DNA of 24,639 nt from CAZCRE01 sp964501075 (GTDB taxonomy: Archaea; Thermoproteota; Bathyarchaeia; Bathyarchaeales; Bathycorpusculaceae), in the NCBI GenBank assembly GCA_964501075.1, contig CAZCRE010000009.1, positions 1-24,639 on the forward strand, read 5' to 3'. The notes under the pieces are model-generated. The model ran no database searches. It was not told the origin of the DNA and saw only the letters and a list, made by a program, of their open reading frames with translations. Of this stretch, positions 1-7,794 are shown piece after piece; position 1 is the stretch's first letter, and each line of letters opens with the position of its first letter. The translations under genes and the position numbers were made by a program.

Positions 1-2
1 TT

Positions 3-50
3 ACGCTCGCAGCACTAGCAGTGTTACTATATCTCAGCGTCAAATACTAG
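3..50 (+). CDS. C-terminal tail of a possible membrane protein (partial)
   Basis: The frame starting at base 3 is open from the left edge and ends at TAG 48-50. It reads fifteen residues, mostly Ala, Leu and Val, ending in Lys-Tyr. This looks like the last transmembrane helix of a protein whose body lies outside the window. So short a stretch can be open by chance, and no family can be named. It is listed because the next feature is also membrane-protein-like. Confidence 0.22.
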   Translation, partial: TLAALAVLLYLSVKY

Positions 51-81
51 GAAGAAGAGTTTGGATTCGTCTGGAAATGAT

Positions 82-250
82 GTGCTTTCCAATCCGAGAT
101 CACGCATTGAAAGCTTGTCAGACTTGATATACGGACTCGCGTTATCATTGAGCGCCTATTCGTTCCTCAGTAGATCATCGAGACAGTTAACCGAAATCAC
201 AAATGTGACATAGTTGCATTCGCCTACAGTCTGAAATTCATGGAAGAGAC
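82..250 (+). pseudogene. decayed TMEM175/DUF1211-like ion channel fragment
   Basis: From a GTG at 82 the frame reads 43 residues to TAG 211-213. It contains SRIESLSDLIYGLALSLSA followed by a polar stretch ending near ITNVT. TMEM175/DUF1211 channels carry an Arg-x-Glu-x-x-(F/L)SD motif at the start of helix 1, and the match in order and hydrophobicity is good. Shifting one frame near 205 continues with DIVAFAYS, which resembles the start of helix 2 in the same family. The frame is then lost at a TAG near 269. I read it as an N-terminal fragment broken by a frameshift and truncated. The family assignment comes from motif memory only. A sequencing error could explain the frameshift but not the loss of the rest of the gene. 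Confidence 0.35.
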
Positions 251-357
251 TGCTTTGGTGAAGACATAGACGACTATTTGAAAGATCAGGCTGAACAGAA
301 CCGCTGATCTACCACTTAAGCCAATTTGTCGACGTCTGAAAGAGAAGGCTATTCCCT

Positions 358-1239
358 TTATGCTATTCTGTTCCCTAACATTCCAATTCCTTCTATCTCT
401 ATTCTTACAACATCGCCTTTGTTGAGGAATTTGGGTTTAGGTTTGAAGGCGAACCCGACGCCTGCAGGAGTCCCCGTGGAGATGATGTCGCATGGTTCCA
501 ACGTCATCACACGGCTAATGTGATGCATTACGTCATAAACGTTGAAAACCATGTTCTTGGTTGAAGACTTCTGCCGAAGCTCCTCATTTACCCAAGTGCA
601 TATAGACAAATCAGACGTGTCTCGAAGCTGATCCTCCGTGACTATACAGGGTCCCATTGGAGCGAAAGTGTCAAAGCTTTTTCCCCTAGTCCATTGCTTA
701 TCCTTGAACTGAATGTCCCGCGCTGAAACATCGTTAAGAATAGTGTACCCAAAAATGCAGGATCTAGCATCCGCGGCTGACACGTTCTTGACTCTTTTTC
801 CTACCACAATAGCCAGCTCTGCTTCATAGTCAAGCTGACTGACAAAACCAGGCTTGATTATTTCCTCATTCGGACCAACTATTGCCGTGGCCGGCTTCAT
901 AAAAATAACAGGTTCATCTGGCACGACAGCATTCTGTTCTGCAGCATGGTCGCGATAATTCAAGCCCAAACAAACAATCTTTCGGGGAGACTTTATCGGC
1001 GCCAGCAGAGAAACACTTTCAACCGAACATGAAAAACGTTGAATATCATGCTTTGAGGCCCTCTTCAAAAGCCTATCCAGTTTTTGAATCTGGCCTGCTC
1101 CCAGCTCTACAAACTCTTCAAGACTCGGGGGAAGACCCAGTTTCGAGTTTTTCGCAAAGCTACGCAAACACACTATTTGGTCGTCACTCATGACTCCGTA
1201 GCTTTCTCTTCTATCGTTGCGAAAGCGAACCAGCTTCAA
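358..1239 (-). CDS. fumarylacetoacetate hydrolase (FAH) family protein
   Basis: 293 residues, full length for a two-domain FAH-family protein. The small N-terminal domain (about 1-75) is followed by the catalytic fold: LNYRDHAAE (93-101), DYEAELA (137-143) with acidic metal ligands, NDVSARD (169-175), KSFDTFAPMGP (187-197) and STGTPAGVG (254-262). The family binds Mg or Mn and cleaves or hydrates 2-oxo acids, for example acylpyruvate hydrolases, oxaloacetate decarboxylase-like enzymes and 2-oxohept-3-enedioate hydratases. The exact substrate cannot be read from the sequence, and the protein is cytoplasmic. The start is a TTG at 1239. I keep it because MKLVRFR matches the usual family N-terminus, whereas the next Met is residue 17, inside that domain. 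It lies 12 bases after the NIF3-like gene, so the two are probably co-transcribed from the promoter near 2128. Confidence 0.9.
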   Translation of the reverse strand: MKLVRFRNDRRESYGVMSDDQIVCLRSFAKNSKLGLPPSLEEFVELGAGQIQKLDRLLKRASKHDIQRFSCSVESVSLLAPIKSPRKIVCLGLNYRDHAAEQNAVVPDEPVIFMKPATAIVGPNEEIIKPGFVSQLDYEAELAIVVGKRVKNVSAADARSCIFGYTILNDVSARDIQFKDKQWTRGKSFDTFAPMGPCIVTEDQLRDTSDLSICTWVNEELRQKSSTKNMVFNVYDVMHHISRVMTLEPCDIISTGTPAGVGFAFKPKPKFLNKGDVVRIEIEGIGMLGNRIA

Positions 1240-1251
1240 GGAGGTCTCTCT

Positions 1252-2067
1252 TTAGTCTCTGACAACTCCTACCGTTGCCACTGAAATGCTTGCTTCCTCA
1301 AGCTCATGAATGAAGGGATTGATGCCTACGGAGTCGCTTGCAATGTGTCCAGTAACAATCAGGTTGCCCATGCTCTCAACTCTCAGTTTTTCCAAGTCGC
1401 TTGGACTAACGTGTATGTAGATGACAGTTCGAATACCATGCTCAAAATAGGCTTTTGCAATCTCATAGCCACCATTCGTACCAGCTCCATGAGATACAAC
1501 AACTTTTCCCGCATGGCCATCAGCCTTTCCCAATCGGATTTCAATCTTTGTTAATGCTTTCTTGAACTCGGGGAGCTCATTTAAGGCGTTAACGACGTCT
1601 CTTACCTTGGAATTCTTTGTGGTCTTGCTGTTTATTTTCTCACTCATTATTCTTCGCCCTATCTCATCAAGTGGAGTATGGACGTTCATGTAAGGAATCT
1701 TCATCAACCGCGCTACGTCAACTGCTTGATCGTAGTTGCGAGTGTGTCCTTCGACCTCCAGCTGCCCCAGCTTTCTACTTACGACTTTCCCCGCCTTGGC
1801 CCTCGGTATCCCAGCGTCAACCATTTGCTGAATATGCCTTTTGAAAACATCGTGAAAATCCAAAGCTGCCGTGCCGCCCATGGGGTGATGGGCAATCACC
1901 GCGTCAAAGTGCAGTCGTTTAGCGAGCAAGAGCTCTGGAACTCCAGCATCTATGCCGAATAGAACCTTTTTGATGTTCTTGCCATTCACGTAGATTGCAC
2001 TGTCTTCAGGCACTTTCCTTAATCTGGCAAGCTTCAGAGCCAAATTCATGATCTGTTCAGTATCCAT
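1252..2067 (-). CDS. NIF3-like metal-binding protein
   Basis: 271 residues. It shows the NIF3/YbgI-family marks in order: AHHPMGG (59-65) with the paired metal-binding His, HTPLDE (130-135) where the family usually has T-x-LD, and a C-terminal GHIASD (240-245) providing a further His. NIF3 proteins form dinuclear-metal toroids of uncertain function; some members are annotated as GTP cyclohydrolase I type 2-like, and the biochemical role is not settled. In place of the usual Glu after the C-terminal GH motif this protein has Ala-Ser-Asp, so the ligand set may differ. It is the first gene of a two-gene unit with the FAH-family gene. The ATG at 2067 is about 52 bases downstream of a TATA-like sequence embedded in a palindrome. 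Confidence 0.8.
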   Translation of the reverse strand: MDTEQIMNLALKLARLRKVPEDSAIYVNGKNIKKVLFGIDAGVPELLLAKRLHFDAVIAHHPMGGTAALDFHDVFKRHIQQMVDAGIPRAKAGKVVSRKLGQLEVEGHTRNYDQAVDVARLMKIPYMNVHTPLDEIGRRIMSEKINSKTTKNSKVRDVVNALNELPEFKKALTKIEIRLGKADGHAGKVVVSHGAGTNGGYEIAKAYFEHGIRTVIYIHVSPSDLEKLRVESMGNLIVTGHIASDSVGINPFIHELEEASISVATVGVVRD

Positions 2068-2118
2068 AGAATTCCTTCACGAAATCCTTGCGGTAGCGTA
2101 TAACCACTATTTCTTGTC

Positions 2119-2138
2119 GTTAGCTTTTAAATGCTAAC
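2119..2138 (-). promoter_or_regulatory. palindromic TATA-like promoter element of the NIF3/FAH unit
   Basis: A 20-bp near-perfect palindrome has arms GTTAGC (2119-2124) and GCTAAC (2133-2138) around TTTTAAAT. The AT core resembles an archaeal TATA box for the minus-strand gene that starts at 2067. A dimeric regulator bound here would compete with TBP. The palindrome is directly visible; its use as an operator is inference. Confidence 0.45.
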
Positions 2139-2239
2139 AGTCTGAACGCAAAAAGCATTCCATATTGTTCAGAAGAACCGTGGTTTCCAGAGGGAACAGC
2201 AGCAGGAATTGACGCGCCTTCAGCCTAGCCTAGTAGGTG

Positions 2240-3649
2240 CTAGAGTTTCTTTAGGATCTCGTCGACTCCAGGTTCTATACCCTGCAACAGCAGAAAACCT
2301 CTTGGGCCTTCTCTTGAAGTGATTTCGCCCGCAACATCTGTCTGCATGAGTCTCTTCACTTCCTCGATGTTGCGCGTGTGACCCAGAACCCATATCAGTT
2401 TCGTGTAAGCGGCCGAAGGAAGCATGTTTGCACCCTCGATTACCCCTCTCGCCAACATGTCTCGACCAGTTTCATACACGCGCAACTGAATATACCCAAA
2501 CAGAGGCTCAACTACAAGAACCACTGGAATTTCCTCCTCTTGGCAACGCTCCAAAGCCGGAAACATATCAGTCCCAACATGGCCTAGCCCCGTGCCAATA
2601 ATAACAACGCCGTGATAACCACGATCAACCATGCTGTCAAGAATGTCTGGGCTCATTCCAGGATAAGAATACAACATTCCCACACGCGGGTCAATCTTCG
2701 TATCCAGATAGAAGTCTTCGACTCGACCGCGAGGACGAACATCGTCTTTGAACCATGTAACACCCGAATCGTCGATCTTCCCAAGCGGAATGTCATCAAG
2801 CGTCCTGAATGTATCCCGACGTGACGAGTGCATTTTACGACACCTAGTAGCCCTATGGACAAGATTGTAGCTATCACTCGTGCCACCATGCATGCAAACC
2901 ACAACCTCAGCGAAATTCTCACGTCCAGCAAGGGTGGCAGCGTACAGAATGTTACGCGGTCCGTCTGAAGACGGTCTGTCTGAGCTACGCTGACTACCTA
3001 CGAGAACGACTGGAACTGGAAGGCTCTGCAGAAAATAGGAAAGCGCCGCCCCTGTCGTACACATAGTATCAGTGCCATGACCTATTATGACACCGTCTGC
3101 TCCGCTCTCAATCTCCTTACCTATTGCCTCAGCCGTCTTCACCCAATACTCGGGTCTAAAATTCTCACTAAGAATCTGATACAGCATCTTCGGAGTCAAG
3201 TTAACTGCAGATATCAGTTCAGGAACGGCAGAAAACAGTTCTTCGGGCGTAAAAGCCGGCAACACCGAACCTGTCCGATAGTCCAAACGGGAAGCCACCG
3301 TGCCCCCGGTACCTAAAAGAGTCACATTCGGCAGTTCTTTTTTGCGTTCCACATTAATATGCGGGAGCTGATAACTACCCTTCTGATAGCCCAACTCTTC
3401 AATCTTCGTGTCATCATCTATGAGAACCCCCAGATTATAGCCAGTGTCAACTTTCAATGTCACGTACACGTCATCAGTATGCTCGCTTCGCGGTAGCAAC
3501 AGTCCTTCATACCGGGCATCACCCTTGGTGATTCTTACCTTACTCCAAGTCCGTATTCCCTGCTTGATCAATCTTTCGAGAAGGGCACCTCGATAACCTT
3601 CAGGCCCCTTGTTCTCGAATTTTTCCTCTTCAGACATGTTTTGTCTCAT
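2240..3649 (-). CDS. gatD: Glu-tRNA(Gln) amidotransferase subunit D
   Basis: 469 residues. GatD is the asparaginase-like subunit that releases ammonia from Gln or Asn so that GatDE can convert Glu-tRNA(Gln) into Gln-tRNA(Gln), the archaeal substitute for glutaminyl-tRNA synthetase. The N-terminal SH3-like barrel spans about 15-95. It is followed by LLGTGGTVASRLDY (111-124) holding the nucleophilic Thr, IIGHGTDTM (188-196) with the second Thr-Asp pair, and VGSQRSSDRPSSDGPRN (217-233), all typical of type I asparaginase folds. The ATG at 3647-3649 overlaps the gatE stop in an ATGA arrangement, which implies translational coupling and matched subunit amounts. A Met at residue 5 is an alternative start and would make little difference. 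Confidence 0.96.
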   Translation of the reverse strand: MRQNMSEEEKFENKGPEGYRGALLERLIKQGIRTWSKVRITKGDARYEGLLLPRSEHTDDVYVTLKVDTGYNLGVLIDDDTKIEELGYQKGSYQLPHINVERKKELPNVTLLGTGGTVASRLDYRTGSVLPAFTPEELFSAVPELISAVNLTPKMLYQILSENFRPEYWVKTAEAIGKEIESGADGVIIGHGTDTMCTTGAALSYFLQSLPVPVVLVGSQRSSDRPSSDGPRNILYAATLAGRENFAEVVVCMHGGTSDSYNLVHRATRCRKMHSSRRDTFRTLDDIPLGKIDDSGVTWFKDDVRPRGRVEDFYLDTKIDPRVGMLYSYPGMSPDILDSMVDRGYHGVVIIGTGLGHVGTDMFPALERCQEEEIPVVLVVEPLFGYIQLRVYETGRDMLARGVIEGANMLPSAAYTKLIWVLGHTRNIEEVKRLMQTDVAGEITSREGPRGFLLLQGIEPGVDEILKKL

Positions 3650-5589
3650 CCTTTTTTGATTAACTCACAAACCTTGTCCGAGACCTTCTTACCGTCAACC
3701 GCACGATTAACACGTTCCAGAATTGCACCAACAATTTTAGATACAGCAAGCTTGCGGTAAGCCTCGTCCGATTGCATTCTCGACTTGTCAAAGTTTTCCA
3801 GTTGCTTCAAAAGTAGATTGTTCAGTCTGCTTTCAGTAATGAAAGGCTTCTTCAGTCTACTTGCGGCTTCATCCACTGTAAGGCTAGGTTCCTTAGCAAG
3901 CAAGTCAGTGAGTGGATCGACCTGCGCGGGGGTGATGATTCTGCGCGACAAGCTTTCTGCCAGTCGGTCAACTATATATTCGCTGACCCTCAGCCCTTTC
4001 CTTCTCTTCCAGCGTTGCAGTTCGACTAACAGACGATACGCAAGATGCCCCGAAAGACGCAGTCTCCCGACGTAGCCATAGAACTTTTCAACTTTCTCGT
4101 CTCTGATAAGCAAATCCACCTGGTCTTGACTGAGACTGTATTTTCCATGAAGATCCTCGAAGATTTCCCATGGACGCTTGCCAACCATTTTCCAGCATTC
4201 TTGAACCAACTCACGAGAAATCACAATCGGCGGAGTATCAGTATCTGGGTAGATACGTTCTTTGCCGTGAATCACCCTTAGAAACTCGCTGTTACCATTA
4301 GGCAAGGGTCTACGCGTTTCCTTAGGCACGCCATCTAAGGCCGCCTTCACTCTTTCCACGATTTTCTTTATTGCATGCATTGCTCTTCTTTCAAGCCCAA
4401 CGACTACAATGAACGCATCATCCGGTCCGGGTTTTAGGATGGAACAGATCTCTGCGTATTTTTTCCTGTCAATAGGTAATTTGCTTGGGTGATCCGAGCG
4501 CATGCGCACCGCATTCCCTTTCATTTCGTCGCTGTGAAAGTGGTCTTCCCGCGGGATCCCTGTTATCAGCATGCTCTTTTCAAAAACGTCCAAGCCGAAA
4601 TCCTTGTTAGGCTGAACCTCCAAACCGAGAAGACCCTTCATCTTGGGAAACACGGTTGCGAACGCCTTCACTTTGTCTTCAAGCTGAAATAGATGTGAAA
4701 TGTCGACGTAAGTGTGCTCAAAATCATCCTTCTTCAATCCACGCTCTTTCATTAATCCACTGATCTCGATAAGGGCATTTTGTCGAACAACCTCATGACG
4801 ACAAAGCAGAACAAAGCTACGAAGATCCTGCACGCCTTTGATCTCAACTCGGTTACCGCCCTCTATTGAGATGTTGAGGTCTTGCCTGACGCCACCGATG
4901 CCTCTTCTTCCAATTCGGCTTACGCGTAGCACACGACCGATTTGCTTCGCCAGCTCTACAAGATCCTCAGGAGTCCCAATGTCCTTGTGGTCTGTGATAA
5001 CCTCAGTTAAAGGCACACCTAGCCTGTCAAGATTGAAATACACTGTTCTACTTGCCGTATCGTCCCAGCCAACTCTACGAGCAGCATCTTCCTCAATAAG
5101 CACATTCGTGATTCTCACTTTCTTGCCGTTGACCGGAACCCAGCCATCTCTCGCAACGATGAAAGTCCGCTGAAAACCCGTAGTTATGGATCCGTCAAGA
5201 TACTGCTTCCTGTTCACAACGACCTCTTCAGCCAAAGCTGAACAATTGAGGTACAGTGCCAGTGCGAAACCTTCCTTTACAGCCTCCATATCGGGATAAA
5301 ACGGCGGAGTCTCATCCATCTCATACGTGCAACTACTGCGCTCACAAGCATAATAGATCACTTTGTACCCTTTCTCGAATTCAACCAACATTCCAGGGTC
5401 AAAATCGCCCATCTCGCCTAAGACAGGACGAAAGTACCGATAGAAACTGTAGTCCATACTCCTGGGGTCTTTCTCCAATACTGGTGGACAGCGACAGAAT
5501 AGCTTCCTATCTGAACGAATCTGGTGGTGAACTTCTATTCCTGCATGGAAGCCGAGTTTCTTGAAGTCAATAGTCTCTGGGTTGAGCAT
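3646..5589 (-). CDS. gatE: Glu-tRNA(Gln) amidotransferase subunit E
   Basis: The tRNA-binding and kinase/amidase subunit of archaeal GatDE, 647 residues from the chosen start. The signature GFHAGIEVHHQI and KLFCRCPP lie at the N-terminus. They are followed by the GatB-like cradle (LDGSITTGFQRT, NVLIEEDAARRV, GVPLTEVITD) and RRGIGGVRQDLNISI. The middle carries the insert domain specific to GatE (about 270-400), and the C-terminal helical YqeY-like tail ends in a Lys-rich stretch. The frame is open up to an ATG at 5637 (663 residues), but I prefer 5589. The family core begins about a dozen residues after it, and a TATA-like TGATATACA at 5639-5647 would place the transcription start near 5617, downstream of the 5637 codon. 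gatE precedes gatD, and the two share four bases. Confidence 0.95.
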   Translation of the reverse strand: MLNPETIDFKKLGFHAGIEVHHQIRSDRKLFCRCPPVLEKDPRSMDYSFYRYFRPVLGEMGDFDPGMLVEFEKGYKVIYYACERSSCTYEMDETPPFYPDMEAVKEGFALALYLNCSALAEEVVVNRKQYLDGSITTGFQRTFIVARDGWVPVNGKKVRITNVLIEEDAARRVGWDDTASRTVYFNLDRLGVPLTEVITDHKDIGTPEDLVELAKQIGRVLRVSRIGRRGIGGVRQDLNISIEGGNRVEIKGVQDLRSFVLLCRHEVVRQNALIEISGLMKERGLKKDDFEHTYVDISHLFQLEDKVKAFATVFPKMKGLLGLEVQPNKDFGLDVFEKSMLITGIPREDHFHSDEMKGNAVRMRSDHPSKLPIDRKKYAEICSILKPGPDDAFIVVVGLERRAMHAIKKIVERVKAALDGVPKETRRPLPNGNSEFLRVIHGKERIYPDTDTPPIVISRELVQECWKMVGKRPWEIFEDLHGKYSLSQDQVDLLIRDEKVEKFYGYVGRLRLSGHLAYRLLVELQRWKRRKGLRVSEYIVDRLAESLSRRIITPAQVDPLTDLLAKEPSLTVDEAASRLKKPFITESRLNNLLLKQLENFDKSRMQSDEAYRKLAVSKIVGAILERVNRAVDGKKVSDKVCELIKKG

Positions 5590-5638
5590 TCGCGTGTATT
5601 CAATAGCCTTGCACGTTAAAAAGCTTCTTTGCAGCATG

Positions 5639-5647
5639 TGTATATCA
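5639..5647 (-). promoter_or_regulatory. TATA-like element for gatED
   Basis: Read on the minus strand this is TGATATACA, about 54 bases before the ATG at 5589. At the usual archaeal TATA-to-start distance, transcription would begin near 5617. That leaves a leader of about 28 bases for the shorter GatE and excludes the ATG at 5637. Sequence resemblance only. Confidence 0.35.
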
Positions 5648-5753
5648 GGATCTTCTGGATAGACGCATCAACCCTAATGTCACAGCCCACAGTAGGGGCT
5701 TTGATGAAAGAACAAAGACAGCGAACGTTCTTCTACAACAAAGGTTCAAAAGG

Positions 5754-7361
5754 TTATTGGCTTTGGTCTAGTGCTCTCCGCAAAGCTTCAATGACATTTT
5801 GCTTCCCCATCGCAAGCAAGTAAGGACCTAGTTTTGGCCCTTGGGAAGCCCCCAACAAGATGGTATACAAGGTCTTGAAAAAGCTGCCCAGCTGCACACC
5901 ATTCTTCTTAGCGGCGTTGAAAATGGCATTTTGCAGCTTGTCAGCAGCCTCTTCAATTTTCAGAACGTCAATCAACTCCGCTATGGCTACCTTTTCCTCG
6001 TCAGTGATGCTAACTGTTGTCTCTTTTATCTCCTCAAAATCTTTGATCCAGTTAGACGCAAACCCAACTCGCTTCCTCAAATCCTCATCTAGCATTTGGT
6101 CTTTCGACAAGTAGCCATACCCTTGAAGCTTTTCAGCTATGAAAACCAATTCATTCCCGCTAGGAGCCATCTTAGCTAGAAAGGTCAACAGATTATAGGG
6201 TACGTGAACAGTGGTTTTCTTAGGCGGCTTCAGAGACCACACGTACTCATACAGGCCCCTAATCTTGGTAAGCTCCCTGCTGTCCTTGGCTGACTTGCGC
6301 CCAAAGTAAACGTCCTCCAAACAGTCCAACTCGTTCATGTAGGAAGGAATGTCGCTAACATCCAACGTTCGCGTGCCCACAAACCTCTTCAACATCAGAA
6401 GCAACAGCGATTGCGGGGAACCGTAACGGAACCAGACCTGCGGCGTGAAAACGTTCCCAGTTGACTTCGAAATCTTCCTGCCGCTCTTGTCAAGGAACAT
6501 CTCATACTTGGCATGAGCAGGTGGTTCATGACAGAGTATCTCTCGGCAGATTCTATCATTTATCCGCACCGAATCAGCTATGTCCTTACCAAAAGCCTCA
6601 AACCTGATGTCAAGAGCTTTCCACCTCGCAGCAAACTCACTCTTCCAAGTCAGCTTGCCCTCACCTTTAGTGACATCGGCTTCACCCTTGAAGCCGCAGC
6701 CCTCAATCCACCTGCCCTTGATCTCCATGCCTTCACAAGCATACAGAACCTTGCCCTCATCAGGCAAAAACTCTGAGGCCTTAGTAGTGTACAATCGCCC
6801 ACAGCTGCCGCAAACCGCAAAGTACGGCAGAACCTCAGTGTAACGTTCTTGCCCAACCTCTTCCTTAACTATTTCCCCAACCTTCTTCGCGTTCAGCAGC
6901 AGGGTTCTAATCTCTTTGTTTAAGACACCGTTGTCATAAGCTTCCTTCGCAGACATGTAACAATATTCAATACCACACTTATCTAACGCGTCAAGTAGCA
7001 ATGAACTCATGTGCCTACCATAGCTTTCATGACAACCATAAGGATCAGGAATGCTCGTAACTGGAAACCCCAAATACTTCTCCAACGAGCTAGGCAGGCC
7101 AGCTGGAACCTTGCGCAAGCCGTCCTTGTCATCACAGTAAGCAACAAGCTCCGAACGATAACCCTGCTCCCGCAAAGCCAAAGTAACCGCATAAGACCGA
7201 ACCGCATCACCCAAACTGCCAATATGAGGAAAACCAGAAGCTCCAAGACCCATCTCAGTCCTGACCAAACCCAAGCTTCTGCCAATCTTACGCTCTCTTT
7301 CAATGATTTTTGCGGCCATCTTGTCGTACCATGTGCCGCGACCAATCGTTTTCTCACTCAT
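5754..7361 (-). CDS. lysS: class I lysyl-tRNA synthetase
   Basis: Charges tRNA(Lys) with lysine in the cytoplasm. The class I fold is shown by GASGFPHIGSLGD near the N-terminus (a HIGH motif in the form HIGS) and GRKISKSTGN about 250 residues later (the KMSKS loop as KISKS). Paired cysteines (CGSCG, then two further Cys about 25 and 38 residues on) probably form the zinc site seen in archaeal enzymes. The C-terminal third is the alpha-helical anticodon-binding region. From the ATG at 7361 the protein has 535 residues. In-frame ATG 7373 and TTG 7382 are alternatives, but the TATA-like run at 7401-7408 predicts a transcript start near 7378, which argues against TTG 7382. Class I LysRS is typical of archaea. 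The gene appears to have its own promoter, separate from gatED. Confidence 0.95.
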   Translation of the reverse strand: MSEKTIGRGTWYDKMAAKIIERERKIGRSLGLVRTEMGLGASGFPHIGSLGDAVRSYAVTLALREQGYRSELVAYCDDKDGLRKVPAGLPSSLEKYLGFPVTSIPDPYGCHESYGRHMSSLLLDALDKCGIEYCYMSAKEAYDNGVLNKEIRTLLLNAKKVGEIVKEEVGQERYTEVLPYFAVCGSCGRLYTTKASEFLPDEGKVLYACEGMEIKGRWIEGCGFKGEADVTKGEGKLTWKSEFAARWKALDIRFEAFGKDIADSVRINDRICREILCHEPPAHAKYEMFLDKSGRKISKSTGNVFTPQVWFRYGSPQSLLLLMLKRFVGTRTLDVSDIPSYMNELDCLEDVYFGRKSAKDSRELTKIRGLYEYVWSLKPPKKTTVHVPYNLLTFLAKMAPSGNELVFIAEKLQGYGYLSKDQMLDEDLRKRVGFASNWIKDFEEIKETTVSITDEEKVAIAELIDVLKIEEAADKLQNAIFNAAKKNGVQLGSFFKTLYTILLGASQGPKLGPYLLAMGKQNVIEALRRALDQSQ

Positions 7362-7400
7362 ACCGTGAACCATCTGCAACAATCATTACTTTGGAACAGA

Positions 7401-7408
7401 ATAAAAAG
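7401..7408 (-). promoter_or_regulatory. TATA-like element for lysS
   Basis: Minus-strand CTTTTTAT lies 28-47 bases before the candidate start codons of lysS. The predicted transcription start near 7378 supports ATG 7373 or 7361 as the initiator with a very short leader. Sequence resemblance only. Confidence 0.4.
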
Positions 7409-7430
7409 TGTTTAGAAATAAAGGAGGAAG

Positions 7431-7778
7431 CTACTTTCGTTTCAAGGCTGCTGCAATCGCCAGAGCGGCCAAAGCTAGCAACACTATCGCCAAGGAGTAG
7501 TACCATCCGTAGCCATACATGAACCATGCTCCGCCAATTGCCACTAGGAGCAAACCCCACGAAAGCGTGCTGAAGGGTCCTCGTTCATATTTTCGAGGCG
7601 AAGAATGCCGCATGCCAGCTAGAACTGCAAGCCAACAGCCTGAGATGGCAATTATCAGGGGCAGCAGCAATGTCCAATCCTTTATGATTTGTAACGGCTG
7701 ATAAAAAAGTATGCTCATCACTACGATTATAAGGAAAACCCCGATGGAAACAAGACCACTCTTTCCTGTATCAGCCAT
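7431..7778 (-). CDS. small membrane protein with four predicted helices
   Basis: 115 residues, unrecognised family. Hydrophobic segments at about 9-25, 36-56, 71-88 and 92-111 predict four transmembrane helices. A short basic loop (HSSPRKYERG, 58-67) lies in the middle and the C-terminus is basic (LKRK). By the positive-inside rule the middle loop and both ends would be cytoplasmic. The gene lies 16 bases after the SPFH/zinc-ribbon gene, so it is probably the last member of the coiled-coil, SPFH, membrane-protein unit. It could anchor that assembly in the membrane, but this rests on neighbourhood only. Confidence 0.75.
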   Translation of the reverse strand: MADTGKSGLVSIGVFLIIVVMSILFYQPLQIIKDWTLLLPLIIAISGCWLAVLAGMRHSSPRKYERGPFSTLSWGLLLVAIGGAWFMYGYGWYYSLAIVLLALAALAIAAALKRK

Positions 7779-7794
7779 CGCTCATCCTCCTTAG

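Noticed and set aside
5684..5700. hairpin AGCCC/GGGCT between lysS and gatE
   Set aside because: Five base pairs without a following T-run, and archaeal termination does not depend on hairpins; most likely incidental.
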